From: an uncultured Bacteroides sp.
GTDB lineage: Bacteria > Bacteroidota > Bacteroidia > Bacteroidales > Bacteroidaceae
Direction of reading: 5' to 3'
DNA: 47,705 bases
NCBI RefSeq assembly: GCF_905207245.1
Contig: NZ_CAJLKP010000048.1
Span: 1 to 47,705 of the forward strand
In this document: positions 1-7,411 of the stretch, piece by piece
How the letters are laid out: each line of letters opens with the position of its first letter
Numbering within the stretch: the stretch's first letter is position 1
The notes under the pieces: model-generated
What the model was told of the DNA's origin: nothing
The model's input: the letters and a program-made list of their open reading frames with translations, nothing else
The model's database searches: none
Program-made: the position numbers and the translations under genes

Positions 1-1
1 T

Positions 2-1198
2 AACCTCTTTGAGACACCGGACAAGAAAGACCGCAAATACGGTGCCGGGGGAAAACTTTTGGAAGACCAGGATTGTTTCTATCATTACGATGACGAGGGG
101 AACCTCATTTTCCGTGAGTTCAAGCAGTTGCAGGAAACGGGCGTAAGGTTCGACCGCAAGCGAATGGAGAAAGAACGGGGTATCCATTTTCTGGCAACGG
201 GGACGGGATGGCTATACGAGTGGAGTTCCAACGGGATGCTGAAGAAAGTCATACGCCCGGACGGAAGACCGGTGGAGTTCCGGTATGATGCGTTGGGACG
301 GCGCACGGCAAAGCAGTATTTCGGAAAAGTCACACGTTGGGTATGGGACGGGAATGTGCCTATTCACGAATGGGGCTACAAAGTCACCGATATGCAACCG
401 GATGAGGAAGAAAACACTTCGTCAAAAGAACCGACAGAGAATATTACCACCTGGGTGTTCGAGGCAGGCACGTTTATACCAACAGCAAAGATACAGGATG
501 GTAAGCAATATTCCATTGTATCTGACTATTTGGGTACACCTATTCAGATGTACGACGAAAAAGAAAACAAAACTTGGGATTGTACTTTAGATATCTATGG
601 AAAAGTAGCAACTTTTGAAGGACGTTCTTTAAATGATTGTCCATTCAGATTCCAAGGGCAATATGAAGATGAAGAAACAGGATTGTACTATAACAGATTT
701 AGATATTATATATCTGAAATAGGCGGTTATTTAAATCAAGATTTGATTGGATTAACTGGCAATAATCTTATTTTTTACAACTATGTAAAAAACCCAAACA
801 CATGGATTGATATATTTGGACTATTCAGTGATCTAAAGCCGACAGGAGATGGACACCATTTATTTCCTCGTGCCATAGGAGACAAACTAGGAATAAGGGA
901 TATTATAGAGAAAGTCAGTTGGTATCCCAATGTTTCAAAAAACACAGCAAGCTTACATCAGGAACTCCATGCAAAACTAAGAGAATCAGGAATCCCTATT
1001 CACGGAAGTCAATATCAAGGAACGATTGAACAAGCACTAGATGCAATGGATAATGCCTATAAATCTTTTGACACAAAGGGGTATTTAATGATTGATGGTA
1101 AAAGATATGATAATCTAACCCCATCAGAAGCAATGGTAAAAGTTCGACAACATGTAGAAAATAAAATAAAAGTCAAAAACAAATTAACACATCATTAA
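2..1198 (+). CDS. Rhs-family polymorphic toxin, C-terminal part (5' end outside window)
   Basis: The frame is open to the first base, so only the C-terminal part is visible; a TTG at 59 is not the true start. YD-type repeats occur early (YHYDDEGNLI, FRYDALGRRT), then the Rhs-associated core (GQYEDEETGLYYNRFRYY, then YLNQDLIGL) ending in DIFGL near base 830, where the canonical motif is DPxGL. The remaining ~120 residues are the variable tip. It begins with a GDGHHLFPRA segment and has SLHQELHAKL further on, which resembles the GHH-type HNH/endonuclease VII toxins, so a DNase tip is likely. Rhs proteins encapsulate and deliver such tips through type VI or related secretion. Base composition drops sharply in GC after about base 480, inside the core, suggesting recombination brought in a new tip. 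The toxin class is inferred from the motif only. Confidence 0.88.
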   Translation, partial: NLFETPDKKDRKYGAGGKLLEDQDCFYHYDDEGNLIFREFKQLQETGVRFDRKRMEKERGIHFLATGTGWLYEWSSNGMLKKVIRPDGRPVEFRYDALGRRTAKQYFGKVTRWVWDGNVPIHEWGYKVTDMQPDEEENTSSKEPTENITTWVFEAGTFIPTAKIQDGKQYSIVSDYLGTPIQMYDEKENKTWDCTLDIYGKVATFEGRSLNDCPFRFQGQYEDEETGLYYNRFRYYISEIGGYLNQDLIGLTGNNLIFYNYVKNPNTWIDIFGLFSDLKPTGDGHHLFPRAIGDKLGIRDIIEKVSWYPNVSKNTASLHQELHAKLRESGIPIHGSQYQGTIEQALDAMDNAYKSFDTKGYLMIDGKRYDNLTPSEAMVKVRQHVENKIKVKNKLTHH

Positions 1199-1801
1199 AT
1201 GGAAAACAAAAAGATAAGTGCTTTAGGATACGGGTTTGTAATAATATCCCCGGAAAAATTTGAACAATGTCGTAAAAATAAAAACATTAAAGCGAAAAAA
1301 GTAATTTCTTATTTTAGTAAAGATAATGATTTTTTTTACTATTGTATTACAGAAGGAGTACTAATTCCTATTCATCATATAAATTATGATAGATACACAT
1401 TATTATTTTCTATTGGCAAATGTGAAAAATCAAAATTGAATGGATGGGAAATTCAAGCAGAATGGAATGGTTTCAATTTACAAGTTGGAGCTTCAAATGA
1501 AATTTGGGCAGTAGGTATTGATGAAATGGAAAAATGGAATATTAAAAACCTTGATCAAGAAAGTGGTTATATTAAAGGTTTTTATTATGATATAAACGAC
1601 AATGAGCATATTGAGTATAAAGCTATCAGGTATAATATTCCTTCCAATAAATACGAAGTGAAAATTTATGGTTTAGCTCGTAAAATAAAAAATAAAAATG
1701 GCATGGAAAATTATGGATTCCTTTTCGAATTAACCCAAGTACAAATTCTAACTTCAAAAACAGATCCATCTGAAACAGATTTTAGTAAATTGTTTGAATA
1801 A
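1199..1801 (+). CDS. Probable immunity protein for the Rhs toxin
   Basis: A 200-aa protein whose ATG follows the rhs stop codon with no gap, the usual arrangement for a toxin and its cognate immunity protein. It has no signal peptide or membrane segment, which fits a cytoplasmic inhibitor of a nuclease. The sequence is rich in Lys, Asn, Ile and aromatic residues, and its low GC matches the toxin tip rather than the Rhs core, so tip and immunity gene probably moved together. I do not recognise the family. The immunity role rests on position and composition. Confidence 0.75.
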   Translation: MENKKISALGYGFVIISPEKFEQCRKNKNIKAKKVISYFSKDNDFFYYCITEGVLIPIHHINYDRYTLLFSIGKCEKSKLNGWEIQAEWNGFNLQVGASNEIWAVGIDEMEKWNIKNLDQESGYIKGFYYDINDNEHIEYKAIRYNIPSNKYEVKIYGLARKIKNKNGMENYGFLFELTQVQILTSKTDPSETDFSKLFE

Positions 1802-1874
1802 CACAACCCGTCCCGGTGGATTTATAATCTGCCGGTTATGAGTATTAGGATTTGCAATCCTTGAATTTCTTTCT

Positions 1875-1949
1875 AAAAGTATAGGGGATAAGCAGGATAC
1901 CAATCTTTATAAATCTGCGATTGTTTGTTCAATTAGTAAAAGGACTTAA
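1875..1949 (+). pseudogene. 3' remnant of a periplasmic-protein gene
   Basis: Twenty-four codons plus TAA resemble the last codons of the intact gene at 4070-4546: GDKQDTNLYKSAIVCSISK here against GDKQDSNLYKFAIACFFSK there. Nothing upstream continues the frame. It looks like the tail of a former paralogue whose body was lost when the Rhs tip and immunity cassette arrived. Confidence 0.65.
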
Positions 1950-1970
1950 AATAGAAAAAGTATAATCAAG

Positions 1971-2036
1971 CTGTCCAAGAACTCTTATCTAAAACATAGC
2001 ATAATGTGTATAAACAGGATATGAGTTTTTGGACAG
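1971..2036. terminator. Long-stem hairpin between convergent genes
   Basis: CTGTCCAAGAACTC pairs with GAGTTTTTGGACAG (14 pairs, one wobble) across a ~38-base loop. It lies between plus-strand and minus-strand genes, and the same hairpin recurs at 4575-4640 with the stem kept. A bidirectional terminator is plausible. Confidence 0.55.
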
Positions 2037-2077
2037 CCTACTATTCTTATTAAATAACACTAAGGCTGTACAAAGCA

Positions 2078-2677
2078 TTACCCCACATCACTCAATTCAT
2101 GGTCCAAATCAAACCTCAACACATAAAAAACACCATTATCCACATAACTAAAACACCTGTTCCGCTGAGTAATCTTGAACTTCTTAATGCTTTTCTGCCA
2201 TAGGTCATCTGAAAAATAACGCTTGCTTTTCTTATTCTTATTATACGTTTTATAATCCAACCCATTGTCTGTTGCTATGGCATTCCAATCTGATTCCTCA
2301 AATTTTTAAAATAAATCAATAAACTCGTTTTGGTTCTCATTGTCAACAAAGGAAAATCCATGAGCGTCATCTATAAGGCTGAAATCAAGTTTCCCTCCAC
2401 TGAAACGAATCGTGATATAATTCTTGAGAGGCAATTCTCCCCTTTCAAACAAGATGGAAAACAATTGCTTCTCTTTCCATATATTCCCCACCGGAATAGC
2501 AACTCCTTCTTTGGTTACAACAACCGGATGCTTCCCATACAAGGAGCGTATAAACGACAGAAGGCAGACCACACAGGCGGCGGCTTCGGCAACGGAACTG
2601 CCGGACACATCCGCTTCATCTATGAAACGGGCGTCCGGTGCTGTCAACAGATCGTTGATAGTCTTATCGAAAGTGGT
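2078..2677 (-). pseudogene. Decayed unknown gene, copy 1 (in-frame stop)
   Basis: Two minus-strand reading segments (2306-2677 and 2078-2305) lie in the same frame and are split by a TAA where copy 2 (4680-5235) reads CGC. Joined, they match copy 2 along their length, including HPVVVTKDGVAIPVGNIWKE (TKEG here) and the LDYKTYNKNKKSKRYFSD region. The frame is closed upstream by a stop at 2678-2680 with no good start, so the N-terminus is missing too. Family not recognised. Confidence 0.6.
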
Positions 2678-2735
2678 TTACACCCCTTAAAAACTTCCTT
2701 GCTTGAACAAGCAGTTCAAACTCTAGCTATGTCTA

Positions 2736-2936
2736 TCAGCTGTTTTTTACCACCTGACAGAAGTAACCGTATGGCAAGTCCATGATACGGGTAAATAAAT
2801 CGGGGATTATCCATTTGCTTTTCTGTTTGGGCTTCCATACCAAACCTCCAAGAAATCGGGAGTTGGATTCAGCATTGAAGTAATCTTTTCCCCTTTCCGC
2901 TTCAATTGGAATACGAAAGCTGTCCGCATGGTACAT
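2736..2936 (-). CDS. Small unknown protein (66 aa)
   Basis: The ATG is preceded five bases upstream by GAAGGAGA, a strong Shine-Dalgarno for this genome, so the start looks genuine. The product is soluble, with a Lys- and Trp-containing centre (KPKQKSKWIIPDLFTR). It lies just upstream of the decayed gene on the same strand and may be the surviving front part of a longer ancestral gene. No family recognised. Confidence 0.45.
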   Translation of the reverse strand: MYHADSFRIPIEAERGKDYFNAESNSRFLGGLVWKPKQKSKWIIPDLFTRIMDLPYGYFCQVVKNS

Positions 2937-3093
2937 TCTCCTTCAAAATCCATAACTCCTTTTTTCTTCTTAACATAAAGATACAATGTTTTTCTGAGAG
3001 ATATTCTACATCAATCAGCTTCCGTTAGTACCCTTTGATATTTTTTTTTGAAAATAACCAAGGATAGGTTTTCATTTTTTTGATTTTAACTTA

Positions 3094-3125
3094 TATATTT
3101 GCAAAAACAAACCGACTAATCGGTT
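3094..3125 (+). promoter_or_regulatory. Promoter with TetR-like operator
   Basis: TATATTTG at 3094-3101 matches the -7 consensus TAnnTTTG. Eight bases downstream AACCGA-CTAA-TCGGTT (3110-3125) forms an inverted repeat of the same ACCGA/TCGGT type found at 8501, 8790 and 11664. An operator at the start of transcription would block initiation. Confidence 0.6.
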
Positions 3126-3135
3126 TTAAGCAAGA

Positions 3136-3252
3136 ATGGAATTTATATTAGATACGTTAGATCATATAGTTAATGTCGTTAAATTCAACGACATTAAACA
3201 AAAGGCAGTCCAATTCGCTAGTATATCAACTTTAAGAAAGAGTAAACTCTAA
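3136..3252 (+). CDS. Small ORF behind the operator (38 aa)
   Basis: ATG to TAA, 38 codons, beginning 11 bases after the operator. The peptide (start MEFILDTLDHIVNVVKFND) has an amphipathic look and a basic end (LRKSKL). It lies in the leader of the lipoprotein gene at 3283. Translation is unproven; it may be a leader peptide or chance. Confidence 0.35.
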   Translation: MEFILDTLDHIVNVVKFNDIKQKAVQFASISTLRKSKL

Positions 3253-3282
3253 TTAAATATTAATCTTTAATTGAAAAACATT

Positions 3283-4059
3283 ATGAAGAAAAAGATGTTC
3301 AAATTTATTTCATGCATAGCCATTTTATTTATGGTTTCATGCTCTGGGGATGATTTACTTTTCTCCTATGAAGATGATGTTACCACAAGGGGACTTTCGG
3401 GTAGAGCTTCATTGACTTATCCTATGAGTAGCTTTATTAGTAATGTGGCGTTGAGTTTAACAGACCAAGGTTCTGTCAATTCCATTCTTGAGGAATTACA
3501 AAGTAATCCTTTAGGCAAAGGATACAGATGTGTTTTCAAGAAACTGACAACTAAAAAGGTATCAAAAATATCCCGAGGCGATACAGGCACAGCACCAGCT
3601 TCGTACAATGCAAAAACGAATGAGGTATTGTTGAAAACAGGCTCAACAATCGCAACGAATTCAATACAGGAGGAGTTTATACATGCCGCACAAGATAGAG
3701 TATATTTCAATGGAATTCTTCAATATGCAGGTAAAGAAGGAACTCCAAACATAGAATTTGAAGCAAAGATTATTCAAGAACTTATATATTGCGCTAATGG
3801 ATATGGATTTGGTGGCTTAGGAGCAGGACCGACACATGCCGATGATTATACAAGATGGATTATGTTGTTATGTGAAGATGGTTTTCTTGATGAAAAATTT
3901 CCTTCTCTATCAGAAGTGTTATCTACTAAATATGCTGGATATGGTTATTACAACTATATGGAGTTTTTTAAAGTTAAAGATCCTGGCTATAATAAAGGTA
4001 TCATTTATAGTATGCAACCTTCGCTACTTGATTATATAAGTAATAATTACGGTATTTAA
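3283..4059 (+). CDS. Putative exported lipoprotein with EExxHAxQ motif
   Basis: The ATG at 3283 is preferred over a TTG at 3271. The N-terminus is a lipoprotein signal: basic residues, a hydrophobic run, then MVSC with Cys near residue 20, so the mature protein should be lipid-anchored. The mature part has no family I recognise. QEEFIHAAQ in the middle resembles the metal-binding core of zinc peptidases, but it is not a strict HExxH, so catalysis is only a possibility. It is followed after 10 bases by a Sec-exported protein, suggesting a functional pair. It lies between toxin/immunity cargo and carries the same low GC. Confidence 0.7.
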   Translation: MKKKMFKFISCIAILFMVSCSGDDLLFSYEDDVTTRGLSGRASLTYPMSSFISNVALSLTDQGSVNSILEELQSNPLGKGYRCVFKKLTTKKVSKISRGDTGTAPASYNAKTNEVLLKTGSTIATNSIQEEFIHAAQDRVYFNGILQYAGKEGTPNIEFEAKIIQELIYCANGYGFGGLGAGPTHADDYTRWIMLLCEDGFLDEKFPSLSEVLSTKYAGYGYYNYMEFFKVKDPGYNKGIIYSMQPSLLDYISNNYGI

Positions 4060-4069
4060 AAAAGATATT

Positions 4070-4546
4070 ATGAAGACATTAAGTTTTTTCATTTCAGTAA
4101 TTGTCGCATTATTTGTTTTTACAAATAATATTTGTGCACAAAACGAAGTTAAAGTTTCCAATGGCAAATCTTATGTATATGATTATAAGAACCAGAAGAT
4201 TTATCGTCAAACTTTGAATAGAAGTTTTCAGCAAGATAAAATACTGGACAATTTTGTAGCCAAACAAACGACACCAGTCAATAACTTATACATAGAAGTA
4301 TTATCACCGGCAAGATTGGAAGAATTGAAATCTGAAAAGATAGCCACTACATTTATTTGTGATTCGTACGGAAAAGTAAAATCTGTAGAGTTCCTATTTT
4401 TCAAAGAACCTTTTTTGTCTGTTGATGAAATAGAAAGATTAGAAGAAGCTTTTTTGAATTACACATTTGATTTGAAAGTATATGGAGATAAGCAGGATTC
4501 AAATCTTTATAAATTTGCAATTGCTTGCTTTTTTAGTAAACTTTAA
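4070..4546 (+). CDS. Periplasmic protein, possible partner of the lipoprotein
   Basis: A 158-aa protein with a clear Sec signal peptide (hydrophobic run of ~18 residues, then NNICAQ as a likely cleavage region). The mature domain is small and has the plan of a compact alpha/beta protein, but I recognise no family. It starts 10 bases after the lipoprotein gene, probably in one transcript. A relic of a paralogue survives at 1875-1949, so this gene belongs to a duplicating cassette, typical of immunity genes. An immunity role is inference. Confidence 0.7.
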   Translation: MKTLSFFISVIVALFVFTNNICAQNEVKVSNGKSYVYDYKNQKIYRQTLNRSFQQDKILDNFVAKQTTPVNNLYIEVLSPARLEELKSEKIATTFICDSYGKVKSVEFLFFKEPFLSVDEIERLEEAFLNYTFDLKVYGDKQDSNLYKFAIACFFSKL

Positions 4547-5227
4547 ATAGGAAAGGGATAGAATATACTTCAAACTGTCCAAGAACTCTTATCGAACACA
4601 TAGTATAGTATGTATAAACAGGATATGAGCTTTTGGACAGTTTTCTATATATAAAAAGAATACCAAGACTATAAAAACATTACCCCACATCACTCAACTC
4701 ATGGTCCAAATCAAACCTCAACACATAAAAAAACGCCATTTTCCACATAACCAAAACATCTGTTCCGCTGAGTGATCCTGAACTTCTTAATGCCTTTCTT
4801 CCATAGGCCATCTGAAAAATAACGCTTGCTTTTCTTATTCTTATTATACGTTTTGTAATCCAATCCTTTGTCCGTTGCTATGGTATTCCAACCCAATTCT
4901 TCAAATTTGCGGAATGAATCAATAAACTCGTTTTGGTTCTCATTGTCAATAAGGGAAAATCCATGAGTGCCATCAATAAGGCTGAAATCAAGTTTTCCTT
5001 CACCGAAATGAGTCGTGATATACTTCTTGAGAGACAATTCCCTCTCCTTTCAAACAAGATGGAAGGCAATTGCTTCTCCTTCCATATATTCCCCACAGGA
5101 ATAGCAACTCCGTCTTTGGTTACAACAACCGGATGCTTCTCATACAAGGAGCATATAAACCACAGAAGGCAGACCGCACGGGCGGTGGCTTCGGCAACGG
5201 AACTGCCGGACACATCCGCTTCATCTG
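4466..5227. repeat. Duplicated block, copy 2 (partner of 1870-2627)
   Basis: Second copy of the block described at 1870: gene 3' end, hairpin and minus-strand pseudogene in the same order. Here the upstream gene is intact. Confidence 0.8.
4575..4640. terminator. Long-stem hairpin, second copy
   Basis: CTGTCCAAGAACTC pairs with GAGCTTTTGGACAG around a long loop, between the plus-strand periplasmic gene and the minus-strand pseudogene. Same architecture as 1971-2036. Confidence 0.55.
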
Positions 5228-5235
5228 CCAGGTAA
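4680..5235 (-). pseudogene. Decayed unknown gene, copy 2 (two frameshifts)
   Basis: Alignment with copy 1 shows two frame changes: two extra bases after the FER codons near 5050, and an A7 instead of A6 run near 4730 that ends the frame early at VENGVF. Copy 1 is intact at both places but has its own nonsense codon, so the two copies broke independently. Between the lesions the protein reads well (LDFSLIDGTHGFSLIDNENQ). Family not recognised. Confidence 0.6.
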
Positions 5236-5312
5236 TCATTGACAGTTCTAAAACATAAGCCTAATAATCATAACTTTTTTAAAACCGGGTTTGTCTCTTC
5301 CGTTTTTTAAAT

Positions 5313-5320
5313 TACCTTTG
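5313..5320 (+). promoter_or_regulatory. Promoter -7 element for the ATPase/nuclease pair
   Basis: TACCTTTG matches TAnnTTTG, with a TTTG about 20 bases upstream as a possible -33 element. It lies 30 bases before the ATG at 5351. Confidence 0.5.
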
Positions 5321-5350
5321 TAGTTACTTAGTATAAATGAAACATATTCA

Positions 5351-6388
5351 ATGATTAACAGCATATTATTAACTGATTTTACAGGCTTTGCAAATACCCG
5401 GTTTGATTTCACCAAAGGGATAAACGTCCTTATTGGCAAGAATGGTACGGGCAAGACGCACGTTCTCAAATGCCTGGCGGCAACTTTGCAGGCACGCCAT
5501 GACTTCCTCGGCAAGAACTCAGCTTCCAAGGAACAGTTTGAGTATATCTTGGCGGAAGACATGATATTTTATTTCAAGCCGGATGTCATAGGCAACCTGG
5601 TCAACAAGGGAGTGCCTTCAGGCAGGGCAAACATTACAGTCACGATAGACGGCAAACTGTTGCAATACAGCTTCTCATCCGCTTCCAAAACAACTGTAAA
5701 ATTAGAAACGGATGAAAAGTGGGACGACCGCCACTTTATCTATATCCCCCCACGTGAGATGTTCTCTTTGTTCGAAGGCTTTATCGGTTTGAGCAGTAAG
5801 CGTGAAATCTCATTTGACCAAACGTATATCAACCTGGCACACGCGTTGTCACTCCCCATATTGCGTGAGTCGGAAGACAATCCGTTGAAACCGGCTATCG
5901 AGTTGCTGGAGCAGGAATTGCAGTTCAAGGTTTTGCAGATGAACGGACGTTTCTATATACAGACTGAAAAAGGGAACATGGAAGCGCACCTGGTAGCCGA
6001 AGGACTCCGCAAGCTGGCTTCCATCTTGTACCTCATACTGAATGGGGAAATCAATACGGACACCATCCTGTTCTGGGACGAACCCGAAGCCAACCTGAAT
6101 CCGGCTCTTGTAAAAGTCGTGGCAAAGTTTATCCGTGTGCTTCAAGAATGCGGCTTGCAGATTTTCGTCGCCACTCACGACTACCTGCTTACACACACGC
6201 TTTCTCTCTATTCCGAATATAAGGAACACACCAACATATCCGTCAAGTTCTTCGGTTTGAAAAAAGAAGATAAGGGAATCATTGTGGAGGAAAGCGAAAC
6301 CTTGGCAGGCATACGGAACAATCCGATACTGGAGGAATATGCGGCTTTTTACGATTTGGAACAGCAATTCATCAACCAATATGAGTAA
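5351..6388 (+). CDS. AAA/ABC-type P-loop ATPase (OLD/SMC-like)
   Basis: A 345-aa ATPase. Walker A GKNGTGKT is at about residues 29-36, right after an N-terminal strand-rich start typical of SMC/RecF/OLD-like ATPases. Walker B ends in FWDEPEANLNP (D243, E244) and an H-loop lies in ATHDYLL. The central region has no long coiled coil, so this is a compact ATPase, not a full SMC. It overlaps the next gene, a PD-(D/E)XK nuclease-like protein, by 8 bases, implying coupled translation and a complex. Two-gene ATPase plus nuclease modules on mobile elements are commonly anti-phage systems, but I cannot match this pair to a named one. Confidence 0.8.
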   Translation: MINSILLTDFTGFANTRFDFTKGINVLIGKNGTGKTHVLKCLAATLQARHDFLGKNSASKEQFEYILAEDMIFYFKPDVIGNLVNKGVPSGRANITVTIDGKLLQYSFSSASKTTVKLETDEKWDDRHFIYIPPREMFSLFEGFIGLSSKREISFDQTYINLAHALSLPILRESEDNPLKPAIELLEQELQFKVLQMNGRFYIQTEKGNMEAHLVAEGLRKLASILYLILNGEINTDTILFWDEPEANLNPALVKVVAKFIRVLQECGLQIFVATHDYLLTHTLSLYSEYKEHTNISVKFFGLKKEDKGIIVEESETLAGIRNNPILEEYAAFYDLEQQFINQYE

Positions 6389-6932
6389 TTTTCAAGAAAG
6401 CGGCATAAACTTCAAGTTTCAGTCTCCCCAATGGACTGTTGTCAAGTATGACGAGCATTTGGCACACAAAAAGGTAAGCAATGCCTTGCAGCCTACCAAA
6501 GCGGTGGACTTTTTGGGTATTCATGATAACGGACAGTTGTTTTTGATTGAGGTGAAGAATTACAGGGGGCACACGCATGATGAGGAGACCCGGAATGTGC
6601 TTCAGGCAAAAGGCGATGAGTTGATGCGCAGGATTGCCGTCAAAGTAAGGGACACGATTGCCACAGTAATCGGTTCTGCCCGTTTTTCCACAAATGACGA
6701 AGCATTTTTTACCCAAGTCAACCAATTGTTGGTTGATGACCGGAAGAAGATAGTCATCATTGCCTGCATAGAACTGGATGCGACAGACGACAAAGAGCGA
6801 AAAGCCCAAATGAGCGTATGGATGCAGAAGTTGAAACAGAAACTGTCATGGCTCCATGCAGTTAAAATCTCCATCAATCCGGTTGACAACATTACCGCTC
6901 TCCTGCCCGATACGGAAGTCTCATTCATATAA
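6381..6932 (+). CDS. PD-(D/E)XK nuclease-like protein
   Basis: A 183-aa protein starting at the ATG inside the end of the ATPase gene. D43 followed by E57-V-K59 (VDFLGI, then LIEVKNYRGH) is the core of the PD-(D/E)XK nuclease fold, placed after a beta-hairpin as in restriction enzymes. The rest is helical and basic (KKVSNALQPTK early, a Lys-rich helix late), compatible with nucleic-acid binding. With the overlapping ATPase it forms a likely two-component effector: the ATPase senses or loads, the nuclease cuts. Catalysis is inferred from motif order only. Confidence 0.65.
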   Translation: MSNFQESGINFKFQSPQWTVVKYDEHLAHKKVSNALQPTKAVDFLGIHDNGQLFLIEVKNYRGHTHDEETRNVLQAKGDELMRRIAVKVRDTIATVIGSARFSTNDEAFFTQVNQLLVDDRKKIVIIACIELDATDDKERKAQMSVWMQKLKQKLSWLHAVKISINPVDNITALLPDTEVSFI

Positions 6933-6948
6933 ATACCTACCGTACAAC

Positions 6949-6974
6949 AAGAGGGTATCAAAACCCTCTTTTCC
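6949..6974 (+). terminator. Intrinsic terminator
   Basis: AGAGGGT and ACCCTCT pair around a short loop and are followed by TTTTCC, 17 bases after the nuclease stop codon. Confidence 0.6.
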
Positions 6975-7023
6975 ACATTTCAAAAAAAGTACCACATTTG
7001 TTTCCGTTCTCATACAAAAAGAA

Positions 7024-7066
7024 TATATTTGCACATAACAGACTGTTTGGTCTGTTATGTGCAAAA
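7024..7066 (+). promoter_or_regulatory. Promoter overlapped by a long perfect palindrome
   Basis: TATATTTG (7024-7031) is the -7 element. The palindrome reads GCACATAACAGAC-6-GTCTGTTATGTGC (7031-7062) and extends to TTTGC/GCAAA, giving 16-base arms. The inner half-site (CAGAC/GTCTG) differs from the ACCGAC sites elsewhere, so a related but distinct TetR-type regulator may bind. Only 4-5-codon ORFs follow directly. Confidence 0.6.
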
Positions 7067-7141
7067 TAAGCATGGAACAAAAGTAATGGGCTCACTCCAT
7101 TAAACACTTACCTTATATTAGGTCATCTTATTTATAAATGG

Positions 7142-7149
7142 TATATTTG
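7142..7149 (+). promoter_or_regulatory. Promoter -7 element before the ATPase remnant
   Basis: TATATTTG, about 25 bases before the ATG at 7173. Confidence 0.35.
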
Positions 7150-7172
7150 CACATGGTCTATATAACAACGAT

Positions 7173-7238
7173 ATGAGTAGAATCAAGATTAAGAATTTCG
7201 GTCCGCTCAAGGAAACGGTCTCCGCAATGGACGGATGA
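7173..7238 (+). pseudogene. N-terminal remnant of an ATPase gene
   Basis: A promoter at 7142 leads into 21 codons, MSRIKIKNFGPLKE onward, ending at TGA. This is the typical first strand of an SMC/AAA-type ATPase, which normally continues into a Walker A. None follows in any frame before 7412, so the gene was truncated, probably by the event that placed the next gene here. Confidence 0.45.
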
Positions 7239-7411
7239 ATGGAACGCTTTTTCTTGGAAACAAACTATATATTGAGAATCGAAAATAGAATAAATATCGA
7301 ATAATTGGTTGACCTTGCAGTGATTTTCGGCGAAAAACGGAACTCGGGTACGAAAGCCGATGCCTACATTTGCACTGTTAACAAGATGTTTCACTTAATA
7401 CCAATTTATTT

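Larger units (their letters stand above)
1870..2627. repeat. Duplicated block, copy 1 (partner of 4466-5227)
   Basis: This stretch aligns along its length with 4466-5227. In order it holds the 3' end of a periplasmic-protein gene, a long hairpin and a minus-strand pseudogene. Similarity ends at the shared GACACATCCGCTTCATCT. Small insertions and substitutions separate the copies, so the duplication is not recent. Confidence 0.8.
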
